Notes under the pieces: generated by a model
What the model saw: only the letters and a program-made list of their open reading frames with translations
What the model was told of the DNA's origin: nothing
The model's database searches: none
Assembly: GCA_001303705.1 (NCBI GenBank)
Contig: LJUI01000020.1
Span: 1 to 25,523 of the forward strand
Length of the DNA: 25,523 nt
Reading direction: 5' to 3'
Source: a candidate division TA06 bacterium SM23_40
Lineage (GTDB): Bacteria; LJUI01; SM1-40
Position numbers and translations under genes: made by a program
In this document: positions 1 through 8,051 of the stretch, in pieces
Layout: every line of letters starts with the position of its first letter
Position numbering within the stretch: the stretch's first letter is position 1

Positions 1-16
1 GCCCTCTCCGCTGAAT

Positions 17-856
17 ATGGAGGACGGGAGGGAGATCATCATCTCCTTCACTCGCGATGACAGGTACTCTCTCGTTCCTGTCACCGTCGAGAACGGTGAG
101 CCGCTCGACTACCGGAGCAACCAGTGGTATGGGAAGGGGAGGCAGCTCGAGGTCGACTCGCTCGACTTCCCGACTTTGGCGCGGACTGGACTCCACTCCG
201 AGGCGGAGCTCGATCGGACGGAGACGATCACGGGTGTGCCGGTTGCAGAGATCACGCGGATCGGGCGCCCGGAGGCGTACTCCACTGCCGGATTCATGAG
301 CCGGGACGAGGAGATCGTATCTGTTCTCCGGGGCGACAACGGACTGGTGAGGCAACTCGGGCTTACTCACCCGCAGTGCGCCAGGCCGCTCTTCCACGTC
401 TTCAACCTGATCCTGGCGGGAAGGCGAGACTCTGAACGGGCGAATGTAGGAGGCATCCTGTATAACGGAAGGAGGGTGCACTTGGACTTCTGGGGCTCCA
501 AGGGCTGGCAGGAATCGATCTTCGATGATGAGATTCTCGGGTACTGGGAGATCGAGATGCGGAGAGAGCTCGATCAAGAGGAGAAGGCCTTTCTCTCCAG
601 CCGATATTCGCACCTGAGCGAAGGTGAGATGGCTGAGTTGACAGAGAAGCTCGCCCACATCCATACAGGGGAGATGGTGCCCTTCTACATCATGCGATAT
701 GGGTTCTACGAGGGGCACACTTCGTATCGTGCCGACCCGATAGCCGTCGCGTCTATCTTTGGCCTGAGAAGCATTCGGGAGATCGAATCCGCCTTCGAGG
801 GCAGGCTGTATGAGGTCCTGACGCATCACTTCCCCGGAGAGAAGGGCGGAGAGTAG
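17..856 (+). CDS. Hypothetical protein, possibly 5' truncated by the window edge
   Basis: I do not recognise this family. The 279-residue product looks soluble: no signal peptide or membrane segment is visible, and it is acidic and rich in aromatic residues. The frame is still open from base 2, and no clear Shine-Dalgarno precedes the ATG at 17, so the true start may lie outside the window. The middle holds a Trp/Asp/Phe-rich patch (HLDFWGSKGWQES, about residues 155-167), and the C-terminal half is predicted helical with charged residues. The stop at 854-856 is followed 4 bases later by the next possible GTG start, so the two may be cotranscribed. It could be an uncharacterised enzyme or a phage/defence-type hypothetical; nothing visible decides this. 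Confidence 0.75.
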   Translation: MEDGREIIISFTRDDRYSLVPVTVENGEPLDYRSNQWYGKGRQLEVDSLDFPTLARTGLHSEAELDRTETITGVPVAEITRIGRPEAYSTAGFMSRDEEIVSVLRGDNGLVRQLGLTHPQCARPLFHVFNLILAGRRDSERANVGGILYNGRRVHLDFWGSKGWQESIFDDEILGYWEIEMRRELDQEEKAFLSSRYSHLSEGEMAELTEKLAHIHTGEMVPFYIMRYGFYEGHTSYRADPIAVASIFGLRSIREIESAFEGRLYEVLTHHFPGEKGGE

Positions 857-860
857 TCTT

Positions 861-1211
861 GTGTGGCTGGCGGCGGACGTCGGCTTGTGGCGAGAGCAGA
901 TGACGGGCGCGGCTGCTGGCGTACAGAGAAGGCGCAGGCGGGTGCTGTGCGGTGCCGCGCTCGTTCCCGCGGGTCCCCGCGAGATTGGCCGTGGCGCCAT
1001 CCCTGCGGCTCGTGCGGTCAGAGGGGAGGATGGGGCTGCTCTGGAAGAGATGCTCGGACTGAAGGCTGAGCTGATCGAGGGAGACGACGGGATCTTCGAT
1101 GTAGCTGTCGACGGAGATGTCGTCTTCTCGAAGCAGGAGCGCGGGGAGTTCATCAGCACATCGGAGATCGTTGAACTCGTAAGGGTGCGCGCGCAGGCGC
1201 TGGAGACCTGA
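861..1211 (+). CDS. Rdx (SelW/SelT/SelH-like) family protein, C-terminal half recognisable
   Basis: Residues from about 60 onward (LKAELIEGDDGIFDVAVDG, then VVFSKQERGEF and EIVELVR) match the second half of the thioredoxin-like Rdx/SelW fold. In that family the pattern is 'a-E-l-i-x-G-x-G-G-v-F-D-V-x-v-D-G-x-l-v-F-S-K'. The family normally starts with a short beta strand and a CxxC or CxxU redox motif followed by LPRA. Here the N-terminal 60 residues are Arg/Ala/Gly-rich with a single Cys (residue 30, VLCGAALVPAG) and no CxxC or CxxU. The 5' part may therefore be degenerate, frame-shifted or a wrong start (an internal ATG lies at 1050). The start given is the GTG 4 bases after the upstream gene. 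Redox function is doubtful without the second thiol. Confidence 0.5.
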   Translation: MWLAADVGLWREQMTGAAAGVQRRRRRVLCGAALVPAGPREIGRGAIPAARAVRGEDGAALEEMLGLKAELIEGDDGIFDVAVDGDVVFSKQERGEFISTSEIVELVRVRAQALET

Positions 1212-1387
1212 CGGTCTTCCAGTCGATGGCTGAGGCTACTTCGCTCAGGTCATCAGCAACTGCAATCTGCGGGTGTGGCGGTGGCGCCAGCTGTAGGAAG
1301 TCGGCCTCCGGGCGTGTGCCTGTCGGGGCGCGCAGTCGCGGCTTGTGCGCCATCGGCCGGGCCGCGCGATCCGGAAGGAGCAGTTAC

Positions 1388-2647
1388 GTGAGAATGATTC
1401 ACAGAGGCCATCGGAAGAGTGGGCGAATGCGCCGGTCTGTAGAAATCGCGCTCTGGGTCACGGTTCTCGTCATTGTTGCTCTCGGCTGCAGAGAAGGTCC
1501 TGCCGGTCCGGAGGGGGACGACGAGACCGGCGAGCGCACTCCTCGCCTTGCCCTCTGGCTCGCAAAGAAGGATGAGCTCATTGCGCATGACAGCGCTCGC
1601 TTCGATCTGGTGATGTCTGCGTGGTTCGAGCCCGATGAGGCCGAGTCGATCCGATCCCGTCATCCATCGGCGAAGCTGCTCGCCGGACTCACATTGACCT
1701 GGGTCTCCAGCTCAGAAGAGTGGCTGAACTTCCTCGTGACTGTCGCCAACGGCGGGGATCCGGACGGTCCGTTGCAGGTCACGGATGACATGTACCTGAT
1801 GTTCGACGACAACCAGGATCTGATCCTCGATCGCCGCTGCTCCCCGCCGGGCTGGGAGGGAGAGATCTACGCGATGGACCCACGGCACTCTGGATGGCAG
1901 GATCTCATTCTGTCGTTCTACGAGATAGTTGGCGACCAGCCGCAGCACGATGGCGTGATCGTCGACATGCTGGATGCCTACTCCTTCTGCGAAGGGGCGT
2001 GGTCAGGGGGCGTGCCCGTTCCTCTCGATTCGGAAGCATGGGTCCTCGGACAGGAGGAGCTTCTAGAGGCGGTGAGGTCAGCTGTCCCGGGGGAGAAGTG
2101 GGTTGTCGCGAATGCCGGCCGCGATCTGCCGGAGGGGTCACCATTTCCACAGTACCTCAACGGGTATCTACTGGAGAATGCCCTCGGGACGCTCTTCGGC
2201 CTGGAGAATGTCGAGGGGCTGCTTGCATCAGCTTCCAGGGCGCTCCAGAGCACGAATGCTCCTCACATTGTCGTGTACGCCGTCGATACCGATGATACCG
2301 GGGAGATGGACCTGCCCCGGTTGCGTGTGGGACTCGTCGCGAGCCTTCTACTGGATCACACGTATTTCGCTTTCGACTATGGGCCGCGGGATCACGGTGG
2401 GGTGACCGGGTGGTGGTTCCCCCAGTACTATGACGTGGAACTCGGGGATCCTCTCGGTTCCTATTATCAGGACGACGGGGCCCTGTACCGGGATTTCCGT
2501 AGCGGTCTCGCGGTACTGGCCTCGGAGGAGTCGGTATCCGTATCCTTCGACGTCCCGCACATCGATATCGCTACGGGCGAGTCAGGCACGGAGTTCATGG
2601 TCCCGGCTGATGACGCACGGATCTTCCTCAGAGCAGAGAGCCAGTAA
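1388..2647 (+). CDS. Lipoprotein resembling putative glycoside hydrolases (GHL15-like)
   Basis: A good Shine-Dalgarno (GGAAGGAG, 1373-1380) lies 7 bases before the GTG at 1388. I prefer this over the longer open frame starting at 1226. The 419-residue product begins with basic residues, a hydrophobic stretch (VEIALWVTVLVIVAL) and a lipobox ending in Cys, so it is probably a lipidated exported protein. The mature part has features of the putative glycosyl-hydrolase-like TIM-barrel family (GHL15): 'RLALWL' opening, 'FDLVMSAWF', 'MDPRHSGWQDLIL', 'HDGVIVDMLDAYSF' (likely acidic active-site strand), 'VVANAG', 'GYLLEN' and 'YFAFDYG'. This suggests a surface enzyme acting on a polysaccharide or a related amylase-fold protein. 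Substrate and catalysis are not shown by the sequence, and the family assignment is from memory of motifs. Confidence 0.7.
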   Translation: MRMIHRGHRKSGRMRRSVEIALWVTVLVIVALGCREGPAGPEGDDETGERTPRLALWLAKKDELIAHDSARFDLVMSAWFEPDEAESIRSRHPSAKLLAGLTLTWVSSSEEWLNFLVTVANGGDPDGPLQVTDDMYLMFDDNQDLILDRRCSPPGWEGEIYAMDPRHSGWQDLILSFYEIVGDQPQHDGVIVDMLDAYSFCEGAWSGGVPVPLDSEAWVLGQEELLEAVRSAVPGEKWVVANAGRDLPEGSPFPQYLNGYLLENALGTLFGLENVEGLLASASRALQSTNAPHIVVYAVDTDDTGEMDLPRLRVGLVASLLLDHTYFAFDYGPRDHGGVTGWWFPQYYDVELGDPLGSYYQDDGALYRDFRSGLAVLASEESVSVSFDVPHIDIATGESGTEFMVPADDARIFLRAESQ

Positions 2648-2759
2648 GGCGACGTTACGTGACTCGCGCGTGCGTTCCATGCGCTGGTGGGTGCTGTCTG
2701 CGACCTGAGCGCGCCGCGGCCTATGGGCGCAGACCGACCGTCGGGTCGGAGGACGGGAT

Positions 2760-3044
2760 ATGAGACCCGGTCAGGGCATTCGGGAGTCTGTCCGGCGGTT
2801 CCGGAACGAGATCGGCATGTACCGCCGGGTGTTGGGCCATCCCCGGACGCCCAGAGCGGCAAAGTTCATCCTGGGTGCTGCTATCGCCTACGCGATGTCT
2901 CCGGTTGATCTGATCCCGGACTTCATTCCAGTGCTGGGCCATCTGGATGACATTGTCATCCTGCCTCTGCTGTTGTAGATCGCGTTGACGCTCATCCCGC
3001 GTGACGTAGTCGAGGAGGCGAGACGTTTCAGTAGAGAGAGATGA
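2760..3044 (+). pseudogene. DUF1232 (YkvA-like) membrane protein interrupted by an in-frame TAG
   Basis: SD GGAGGA (2748-2753) sits 6 bases before the ATG. Residues 35-72 match the DUF1232 core, with AYAMSPVDLIPDFIPVLGHLDD followed by a hydrophobic helix. The frame stops at TAG 2976-2978 after 'ILPLLL'. Reading on in the same frame gives IALTLIPRDVVEEARRF, then TGA at 3042-3044. This is exactly how the family continues (helix, 'IALxLIPxxVxEEAR'). The gene is therefore one substitution away from intact; TGG to TAG is plausible because an aromatic residue is often found near this place, but that is inference. It could be a nonsense mutation, a sequencing error or suppressed in vivo. TAG is used as an ordinary stop by neighbours such as the gene ending at 3405, so general recoding is unlikely. 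Confidence 0.75.
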
Positions 3045-3129
3045 CTCGTCCGACCAGGGGACTGCTGGCGCGCACTGAACCGTGTGCCGGAGTCCCGTTG
3101 TCGGGCAGAGAACGAGGAGAAGTCAGGCC

Positions 3130-3405
3130 ATGAAGCTGAATGTGAGAGCGTTTGCGTTGACGTGCGGTCTGCTCTGGGGGCTGGGCCTGTTCGCCCTCAC
3201 CTGGTGGATCATCGCTTTCGATGGTGCGACGGGCGCCATCCCCTTTCTGGGCCATGTCTACCGCGGATACTGCATCTCGCCGCTCGGCAGCCTCATCGGG
3301 CTGGTCTGGGCTTTCTTTGATGGCATTATCGGCGGGATGATATTCGCGTGGCTGTACAATGCATTTGCTCCGCGTCTGGGCTCACGCGTACCCGATGCGG
3401 CGTAG
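3130..3405 (+). CDS. Small membrane protein of the kind annotated 'bacteriophage holin'
   Basis: The 91-residue product starts at an ATG with GAGGAG (3114-3119) upstream. It has hydrophobic segments at about residues 8-28 (LTCGLLWGLGLFALTWWIIAF) and 48-80 (SPLGSLIGLVWAFFDGIIGGMIFAWLYNAF), joined by a loop with VYRGYCISP. Near-identical short proteins (MKLNVRAFALTCG..., GSLIGLVWAFFDGxIGG) are widespread in bacterial genomes, and automatic pipelines label them bacteriophage holin. No phage gene surrounds it, so the holin label is not supported by context and its role is unknown. An inverted repeat overlaps the end of the gene. Confidence 0.8.
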   Translation: MKLNVRAFALTCGLLWGLGLFALTWWIIAFDGATGAIPFLGHVYRGYCISPLGSLIGLVWAFFDGIIGGMIFAWLYNAFAPRLGSRVPDAA

Positions 3406-3415
3406 TCGGGTACGC
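3386..3415. other. 10-bp perfect inverted repeat across the holin-like gene's stop codon
   Basis: The arms GCGTACCCGA (3386-3395) and TCGGGTACGC (3406-3415) are exact reverse complements separated by 10 bases that include the TAG stop. As RNA this is a strong GC-rich stem-loop. No T-run follows, so it is not a classic intrinsic terminator; it may protect the mRNA 3' end. A second weaker repeat (GGATCAGG 3483-3490 / CCTGATCC 3511-3518) lies in the gap before the next gene. Confidence 0.6.
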
Positions 3416-3539
3416 AACGAAGGCAGCGTCTCTAATCGATCGGCGCACGCAGCGGAGGGCGGACAGATAGAGCTCGTCTCCCGGATCAGGAGACGGCACG
3501 CTCGGCGATGCCTGATCCAGACGGTCAGGCCGGCAGGCC

Positions 3540-4265
3540 GTGAGGAGCGAGGACATTTCTCACTGGGGGTACGACGTGGAAAGGGGAACCGACAAGCAAC
3601 ACCGCGAGCTATCTGATCCCAAGACGGTTGCCGCAAAATATATCGCCGCATACCGCGCGTTACCCCTCAAGAGAACAAGACAGATTTGGGCTCTTCGCCG
3701 CGAGTTCGCCCGGTCCCTTGAGGATGCTCCGCCGGAGTTCGTTCTTGAGGTGGCAAGAGCGCTGTTCTACGATTACGACAACCCAGGGCATGCCAGTTCG
3801 CTTCTCATGTTTCACCAGGAGACCTTGGGGACTCTGGGCGAGGACGAGATCGAAGAGTTCGGAGGAGGGATCAACAGCCGGAGCGCGGCAGATGCTTTCG
3901 CGCGCCGCCTCTCAGGGCCTGCCTGGTTGAAGGGGCAGATATCGGATGCGCAGATCCACAGATGGGCTCGTTCAGACGATCGGTGGTGGCGCCGGGCAGC
4001 CCTGGTCAGTACGGTTGCGTTGAATGTTCGGTCCCAGGGAGGGTACGGGGATGTTCGGCGCACTCTTGAGGTATGCCGGCTGCTGGTAGATGATCGAGAT
4101 GATGTGGTAGTGAATGCACTGTCCTGGGCATTGTGCGAGCTCGTGGTCCACGACCCGGACGCGGTAAGAGCATTTCTGCACGAGTACGAGGATACTCTGG
4201 CGGCGCGCCTCAAGCGCGAGGTGAGAAACAAGCTGACAACAGGACTGGAGAACAAGTGTGGCTGA
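3540..4265 (+). CDS. AlkD-like DNA alkylation repair protein (HEAT-like repeats)
   Basis: The product matches the DNA alkylation repair family (AlkC/AlkD-type DNA glycosylases built of HEAT-like helical repeats). Diagnostic stretches are 'WARSDDRWWRRAALVSTVAL', 'GDVRRTLEVCRLLVDDRDDVVVNALSWAL' and the end 'KREVRNKLTTGLENK'. Characterised AlkD excises bulky or cationic alkylated bases such as 3- and 7-alkylpurines without base flipping. Length (241 aa) is normal for the family. The start is uncertain: GTG 3540 and GTG 3576 are both in frame, the latter preceded by GGGGG. It appears to be a stand-alone cytoplasmic gene; the next gene begins about 30 bases downstream and could share its transcript. 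Confidence 0.85.
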   Translation: MRSEDISHWGYDVERGTDKQHRELSDPKTVAAKYIAAYRALPLKRTRQIWALRREFARSLEDAPPEFVLEVARALFYDYDNPGHASSLLMFHQETLGTLGEDEIEEFGGGINSRSAADAFARRLSGPAWLKGQISDAQIHRWARSDDRWWRRAALVSTVALNVRSQGGYGDVRRTLEVCRLLVDDRDDVVVNALSWALCELVVHDPDAVRAFLHEYEDTLAARLKREVRNKLTTGLENKCG

Positions 4266-4296
4266 TCCTGGTGGCGCAAGCTGAGGATGAGTGAAG

Positions 4297-5187
4297 ATGT
4301 CAACCGAGATGCAGCGTATTTTACTCATTGTGGTGGTCGCCGCTGGCGCCCACGTGTCGGTGCTGGCGATGCGCTCGATTGCGGCCCGGTTGCTCGGGCC
4401 TCGCGCAGTCGCGCGGGCGAAGGTCCAGACGATCGTGGGGTTCGTCGTCAGTACTGCCGTCTTCGTGATCTACTTCGCGGCTCTGGGGTTCACGCTGCGA
4501 GAACTCGGAGTCTCTTTGACCGCCTACTTCGCTGGAGCCTCAATCATCGGCCTGGCCGTGAGCTTCGGTTCCCAGGGCGTTATTCAGGACGTCATCAGCG
4601 GGCTCACGATGGTGCTCACCGACGTCATTGACATCGGAGACATGGTTGAGGTGGGCGGACAGGTAGGGATCGTGGAGCACGTGGGCATTCGGTTCACGGT
4701 GCTGATCAGTGTGACCGGTTCAAGGGTGTACCTTCCGAATCGGTCGTTGGGGACCGTAATCAACTATCCGGACGGCTTCGTGCGCGCATTTCTCGATGCC
4801 CGTCTGCCCCGCGACACACGCGCGGGCGAGGAAGCTCATCTGGCGCTCATCGCTGTTGCCAGGGCCGTCCACCAGCAGTTCGGCGCTATCATGCCCCTGG
4901 CGCCCACGGTCCTCGAGCCGCGGCAGGCCGGGGACGGATACTCCTTTGTCCGGGTTAAGTTCCGTCTCTGGCCGGGGCAGGGTGCGATCCTCGATTCGTG
5001 CGTCAAGCCGGCGGTCGTGAGTGTGCTGCGGGCTCTCGATCCGGAGTACGCAGACTGGATGGTGGTTGTCCACTACCGCGCCGAGCCGTCGGAAGCCGAT
5101 TCAGAGCCGCTTCCGCAGCCCGCTCCAGTTCGGCTGCGAATGGCCGCAGGGAAAGCCCGGCGAGACCGGAGAATGCGAAATCCGTGA
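4297..5187 (+). CDS. MscS-family mechanosensitive channel
   Basis: This is a small-conductance mechanosensitive channel. It has an N-terminal hydrophobic helix, a second transmembrane helix (TIVGFVVSTAVFVIYFAALGF) and the Gly/Ala-rich pore helix TM3 (YFAGASIIGLAVSFGSQGVI). The conserved MscS beta domain follows (DVISGLTMVLTD, IGDMVEVGG, G-V-E-x-I-G-like 'GIVEHVGIRFT', YLPNRSLGTVINYP), then the alpha/beta vestibule domain. The family releases solutes on hypo-osmotic shock. The C-terminus is a basic tail (MAAGKARRDRRMRNP). ATG 4297 is chosen with GAGG at 4283-4286; GTG 4291 is an in-frame alternative. Length of about 296 aa is typical. Confidence 0.92.
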   Translation: MSTEMQRILLIVVVAAGAHVSVLAMRSIAARLLGPRAVARAKVQTIVGFVVSTAVFVIYFAALGFTLRELGVSLTAYFAGASIIGLAVSFGSQGVIQDVISGLTMVLTDVIDIGDMVEVGGQVGIVEHVGIRFTVLISVTGSRVYLPNRSLGTVINYPDGFVRAFLDARLPRDTRAGEEAHLALIAVARAVHQQFGAIMPLAPTVLEPRQAGDGYSFVRVKFRLWPGQGAILDSCVKPAVVSVLRALDPEYADWMVVVHYRAEPSEADSEPLPQPAPVRLRMAAGKARRDRRMRNP

Positions 5188-5516
5188 TCTGGCGGGGAAG
5201 CCCGGGTCGCGCCCCGGTTCTCATTCACGTGAGCCGCGCTCGTCGCGCCCCGTGGATCGACGAAGGCGGCGGCTGATAGGTGAGTGGAGCGGGATAGGCA
5301 TGGTGGCCGGGCCGCAGTCTGGCTGCAGCGGTAATCGCGACCCGGCCTGAAATGCGGACGCACCCTGATGCGGAGTGCTCGGGCGTTTCGGGGCAGGTGA
5401 TGCGCGATTCGATAGCCTGCGTATCGCAGTTGAAGGGATTCGAGTGTTGAAGAGCTGAGTCGACAACAGAGACTCGGCCTGCCAGGCCTGCGGTCTGCAC
5501 AGGATGCGGAGTACGG
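5188..5516. other. 329-base intergenic region upstream of the Mg2+-ATPase gene
   Basis: No convincing gene, RNA motif or consensus promoter is visible. Open frames here are shadows with no start signals. It holds only imperfect inverted repeats (for example TGCGCGAT and ATCGCA around 5402-5440). It must contain the promoter for the downstream ATPase gene if that gene is transcribed separately. I do not see the conserved core of a Mg2+ riboswitch, but I could not fold it. Confidence 0.5.
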
Positions 5517-8051
5517 ATGGTGCGAGAGATACCGACTGACTACTGGGCAGAGCCCGCGGCCAACCTGCTGTCCGCACTGGGCAGCGCCCCAGAGGGATTG
5601 TCATCCGCCGAGGGCTCCCTGCGGCTGGCGCAGTTTGGCTCGAACAGACTGGAGACTCGCACCGAAGGCGGTCCCTTCCGGACATTCCTCGCAAAGTTCA
5701 AAGACCCCATTGTCTTGATTCTCCTCTTTGCCACCCTCGTCTCTGCAGGCACAGGGGAATGGATTGATGCTGCGATCATCCTGGCCATTGTGCTCGGGAG
5801 CGCAACTCTCAGCTTCTTCCAGGAGTACAACGCCGGTAATGCCGCCGCCAGGTTGCGTGAGCAGATCAGCCTCAAGGCGACCGTTCTCCGCGACGGTCAG
5901 TCGCGGACTCTGGCGGCCGATGAAGTTGTCCCCGGTGATGTGGTGGTGCTGTCCGCCGGGACCCTCATCCCGGCTGACGGCGTACTCCTGGAAGCCACCG
6001 ACTTCTATGTGAACCAGGCCGTCCTCACCGGCGAGACCTTTCCGGTTGAGAAGACGCCGGGCGTGGCTGTGCAGACTGCCGGGCTGCCGGAGCGCACCAA
6101 CTGTGTCTTCAAGGGTACCAGCGTCCGCAGCGGTACAGCCAAGGCGCTCATCGTGCGCACGGGGGCCGCCACCGCCTTCGGACAGGTCGCCAAGCGCCTG
6201 ACTGTGCGCCCACCGGAGACAGAGTTCGAGCGGGGCATCCGCCGGTTGGGCTACTTGCTCACGTGGGTGATGTTCATCCTCGTGTTGGCGGTCTTCGCCA
6301 TCAACGTCTTCTTCCACAAATCGGTGCTGGATTCGCTGCTCTTCTCTGTCGCTCTGGCCGTGGGGCTGACACCGCAAATGCTGCCCGCGATAATAAGCAT
6401 CCTCTTGTCGAAGGGCTCGCAACACATGGCAGCAAGCGGGGTGATTGTGCGGCGAGCGGAGTCGATCGAGAATTTCGGCAGCATGGATGTGCTGTGCACC
6501 GACAAAACGGGCACGCTGACCGTGGGCGTCGTCCGTCTGGACGGCGCACTCGACGTCCAAGGGCACCCGTCGACGGAGGTCTACCGCGGGGCCTATCTGA
6601 ATGCCCACTTCGAGACCGGCCTGGCGAATCCGCTGGACGAGGCCGTCCTCGCGGCCGGCGAGCCCGACATCTCGGGTTTTGCGAAAGTGGGCGAAGTGCC
6701 TTACGACTTCGTCCGGAAACGGTTGAGCATCGTCGTCCGACACGGCGAGGGGGCGCCGATGCTGCTGACCAAGGGTGCGGTGGAGAACGTGCTGGCCGTC
6801 TGTGCTTCTGTGCAGAATGGCGATGCTCCCGAGCCCCTGGACGACGCGGGCCGGGAAGCCATCCGCCGCCGTTACGCGGAATGGAGCCGGCAGGGTTTCC
6901 GCGTACTGGGTGTGGCCATGCGCGATGTGCCTGAGCAATCCCGCTACACCCGCAGCGATGAGCAGGAGATGAGCTTCCGCGGCTTCTTACTCTTCTTCGA
7001 CCCGCCCAAGCCGGGCGTGAAAGATGCCATCGCCGACATGGCCGATCGTGGCGTAACGCTCAAGATCATCACCGGTGACAACCACCACGTGGCCCTGCAC
7101 GTTGCCGAAGCGGTGGGCTTCAGGGTGACGAGGGTGCTCACCGGCGCGGAGATGGCGTCGATGTCCGACGAAGCCCTCTGGCACAGCGTCGATCGCGCCA
7201 ACCTCTTCACTGAAGTGGACCCTAATGAGAAGGAACGAATCATCTTGGCCTTGAAGAAGTCGGGGCATGTCGTCGGTTACATGGGCGACGGCATCAACGA
7301 CGCACCCGCCCTCCATGCGGCCGACGTGGGCATCTCGGTCGATACGGCGGTGGACGTGGCCAGGGAGGCCGCCGACTTCGTGCTGCTCAGGCAGGACCTG
7401 GGCGTGCTGCGCGAGGGCATCGAGACGGGCCGCGCGACCTTCGCCAACACGCTTAAGTATGTCTTCACGACCATCAGTGCGAACTTCGGCAATATGTTCA
7501 GTATGGCTGGTGCATCGCTCTTCCTGCCCTTCCTGCCGATGCTGCCACTCCAAATCCTGCTCATCAACTTCCTCACCGACTTTCCTTCGCTGAATATCGC
7601 CGGGGACAGCGTAGACCGTGAACTGGTCGACAGACCGCGTCGTTGGGACATCGCTCTCATCCGGCGCTTCATGGTCACTTTTGGTCTGACCAGCTCTCTC
7701 TTCGACTACTTGACCATTGGTCTCCTCATCCTCCTCTTCAAAGTCGGAGAGCAGCAGTTCCACACGAGCTGGCTTCTCGTATCCGTCTTGACAGAGTTGT
7801 TTGTTATTCTCATCATTCGCACTCAGAAGCCGTTCTATCGTAGCAGGCCGGGCCGGATGCTGTTAGCCACAACGCTGATCGTCGCAGTGGTCACCCTGAT
7901 GCTCCCGTATTTGCCGTTCAACCGTCTCCTGGGCCTGGTACCACTGCCGTTGCCGATTCTATTGGCCCTGGCCGGTGTCACGGCGCTCTATCTGGTGGTA
8001 TCCGAGGTTGTCAAGCACTTCTTCTACAGGCGTGACTATGTCCATCACTGA
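5517..8051 (+). CDS. mgtA: Magnesium-translocating P-type ATPase (MgtA type)
   Basis: The 844-residue product is a full-length P-type ATPase. It has actuator motif TGET (171-174), TM4 motif GLTPQMLP (283-290), phosphorylation site DKTGTLT (Asp329), nucleotide-site KGA (419-421), TGDN (519-522) and hinge GDGIND (590-595). The run NFGSMDVLCTDKTGTLT and the C-terminal 'RFMVTFGLTSSLFDYLT' are typical of the P3B Mg2+ importers MgtA/MgtB. These move Mg2+ into the cytoplasm with ATP hydrolysis. The TM6 region reads LLINFLTDFPSLNIAGDSVD, as in the NFLTD variant group rather than enterobacterial NLLYD, so specificity is inferred. GGAG (5508-5511) precedes the ATG by 5 bases. The last 14 bases overlap the next gene. 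Confidence 0.9.
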   Translation: MVREIPTDYWAEPAANLLSALGSAPEGLSSAEGSLRLAQFGSNRLETRTEGGPFRTFLAKFKDPIVLILLFATLVSAGTGEWIDAAIILAIVLGSATLSFFQEYNAGNAAARLREQISLKATVLRDGQSRTLAADEVVPGDVVVLSAGTLIPADGVLLEATDFYVNQAVLTGETFPVEKTPGVAVQTAGLPERTNCVFKGTSVRSGTAKALIVRTGAATAFGQVAKRLTVRPPETEFERGIRRLGYLLTWVMFILVLAVFAINVFFHKSVLDSLLFSVALAVGLTPQMLPAIISILLSKGSQHMAASGVIVRRAESIENFGSMDVLCTDKTGTLTVGVVRLDGALDVQGHPSTEVYRGAYLNAHFETGLANPLDEAVLAAGEPDISGFAKVGEVPYDFVRKRLSIVVRHGEGAPMLLTKGAVENVLAVCASVQNGDAPEPLDDAGREAIRRRYAEWSRQGFRVLGVAMRDVPEQSRYTRSDEQEMSFRGFLLFFDPPKPGVKDAIADMADRGVTLKIITGDNHHVALHVAEAVGFRVTRVLTGAEMASMSDEALWHSVDRANLFTEVDPNEKERIILALKKSGHVVGYMGDGINDAPALHAADVGISVDTAVDVAREAADFVLLRQDLGVLREGIETGRATFANTLKYVFTTISANFGNMFSMAGASLFLPFLPMLPLQILLINFLTDFPSLNIAGDSVDRELVDRPRRWDIALIRRFMVTFGLTSSLFDYLTIGLLILLFKVGEQQFHTSWLLVSVLTELFVILIIRTQKPFYRSRPGRMLLATTLIVAVVTLMLPYLPFNRLLGLVPLPLPILLALAGVTALYLVVSEVVKHFFYRRDYVHH

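Noticed and set aside
3130-3405. Prophage region based on the holin-like gene
   Set aside because: No integrase, lysin, structural or packaging gene is near; this small membrane family is commonly mis-named.
5601-6938. 445-codon open frame on the minus strand
   Set aside because: It is entirely antisense to the Mg2+-ATPase gene, whose motifs are all intact; the predicted peptide is His/Arg/Gln-rich, as expected of a shadow frame in GC-rich DNA.
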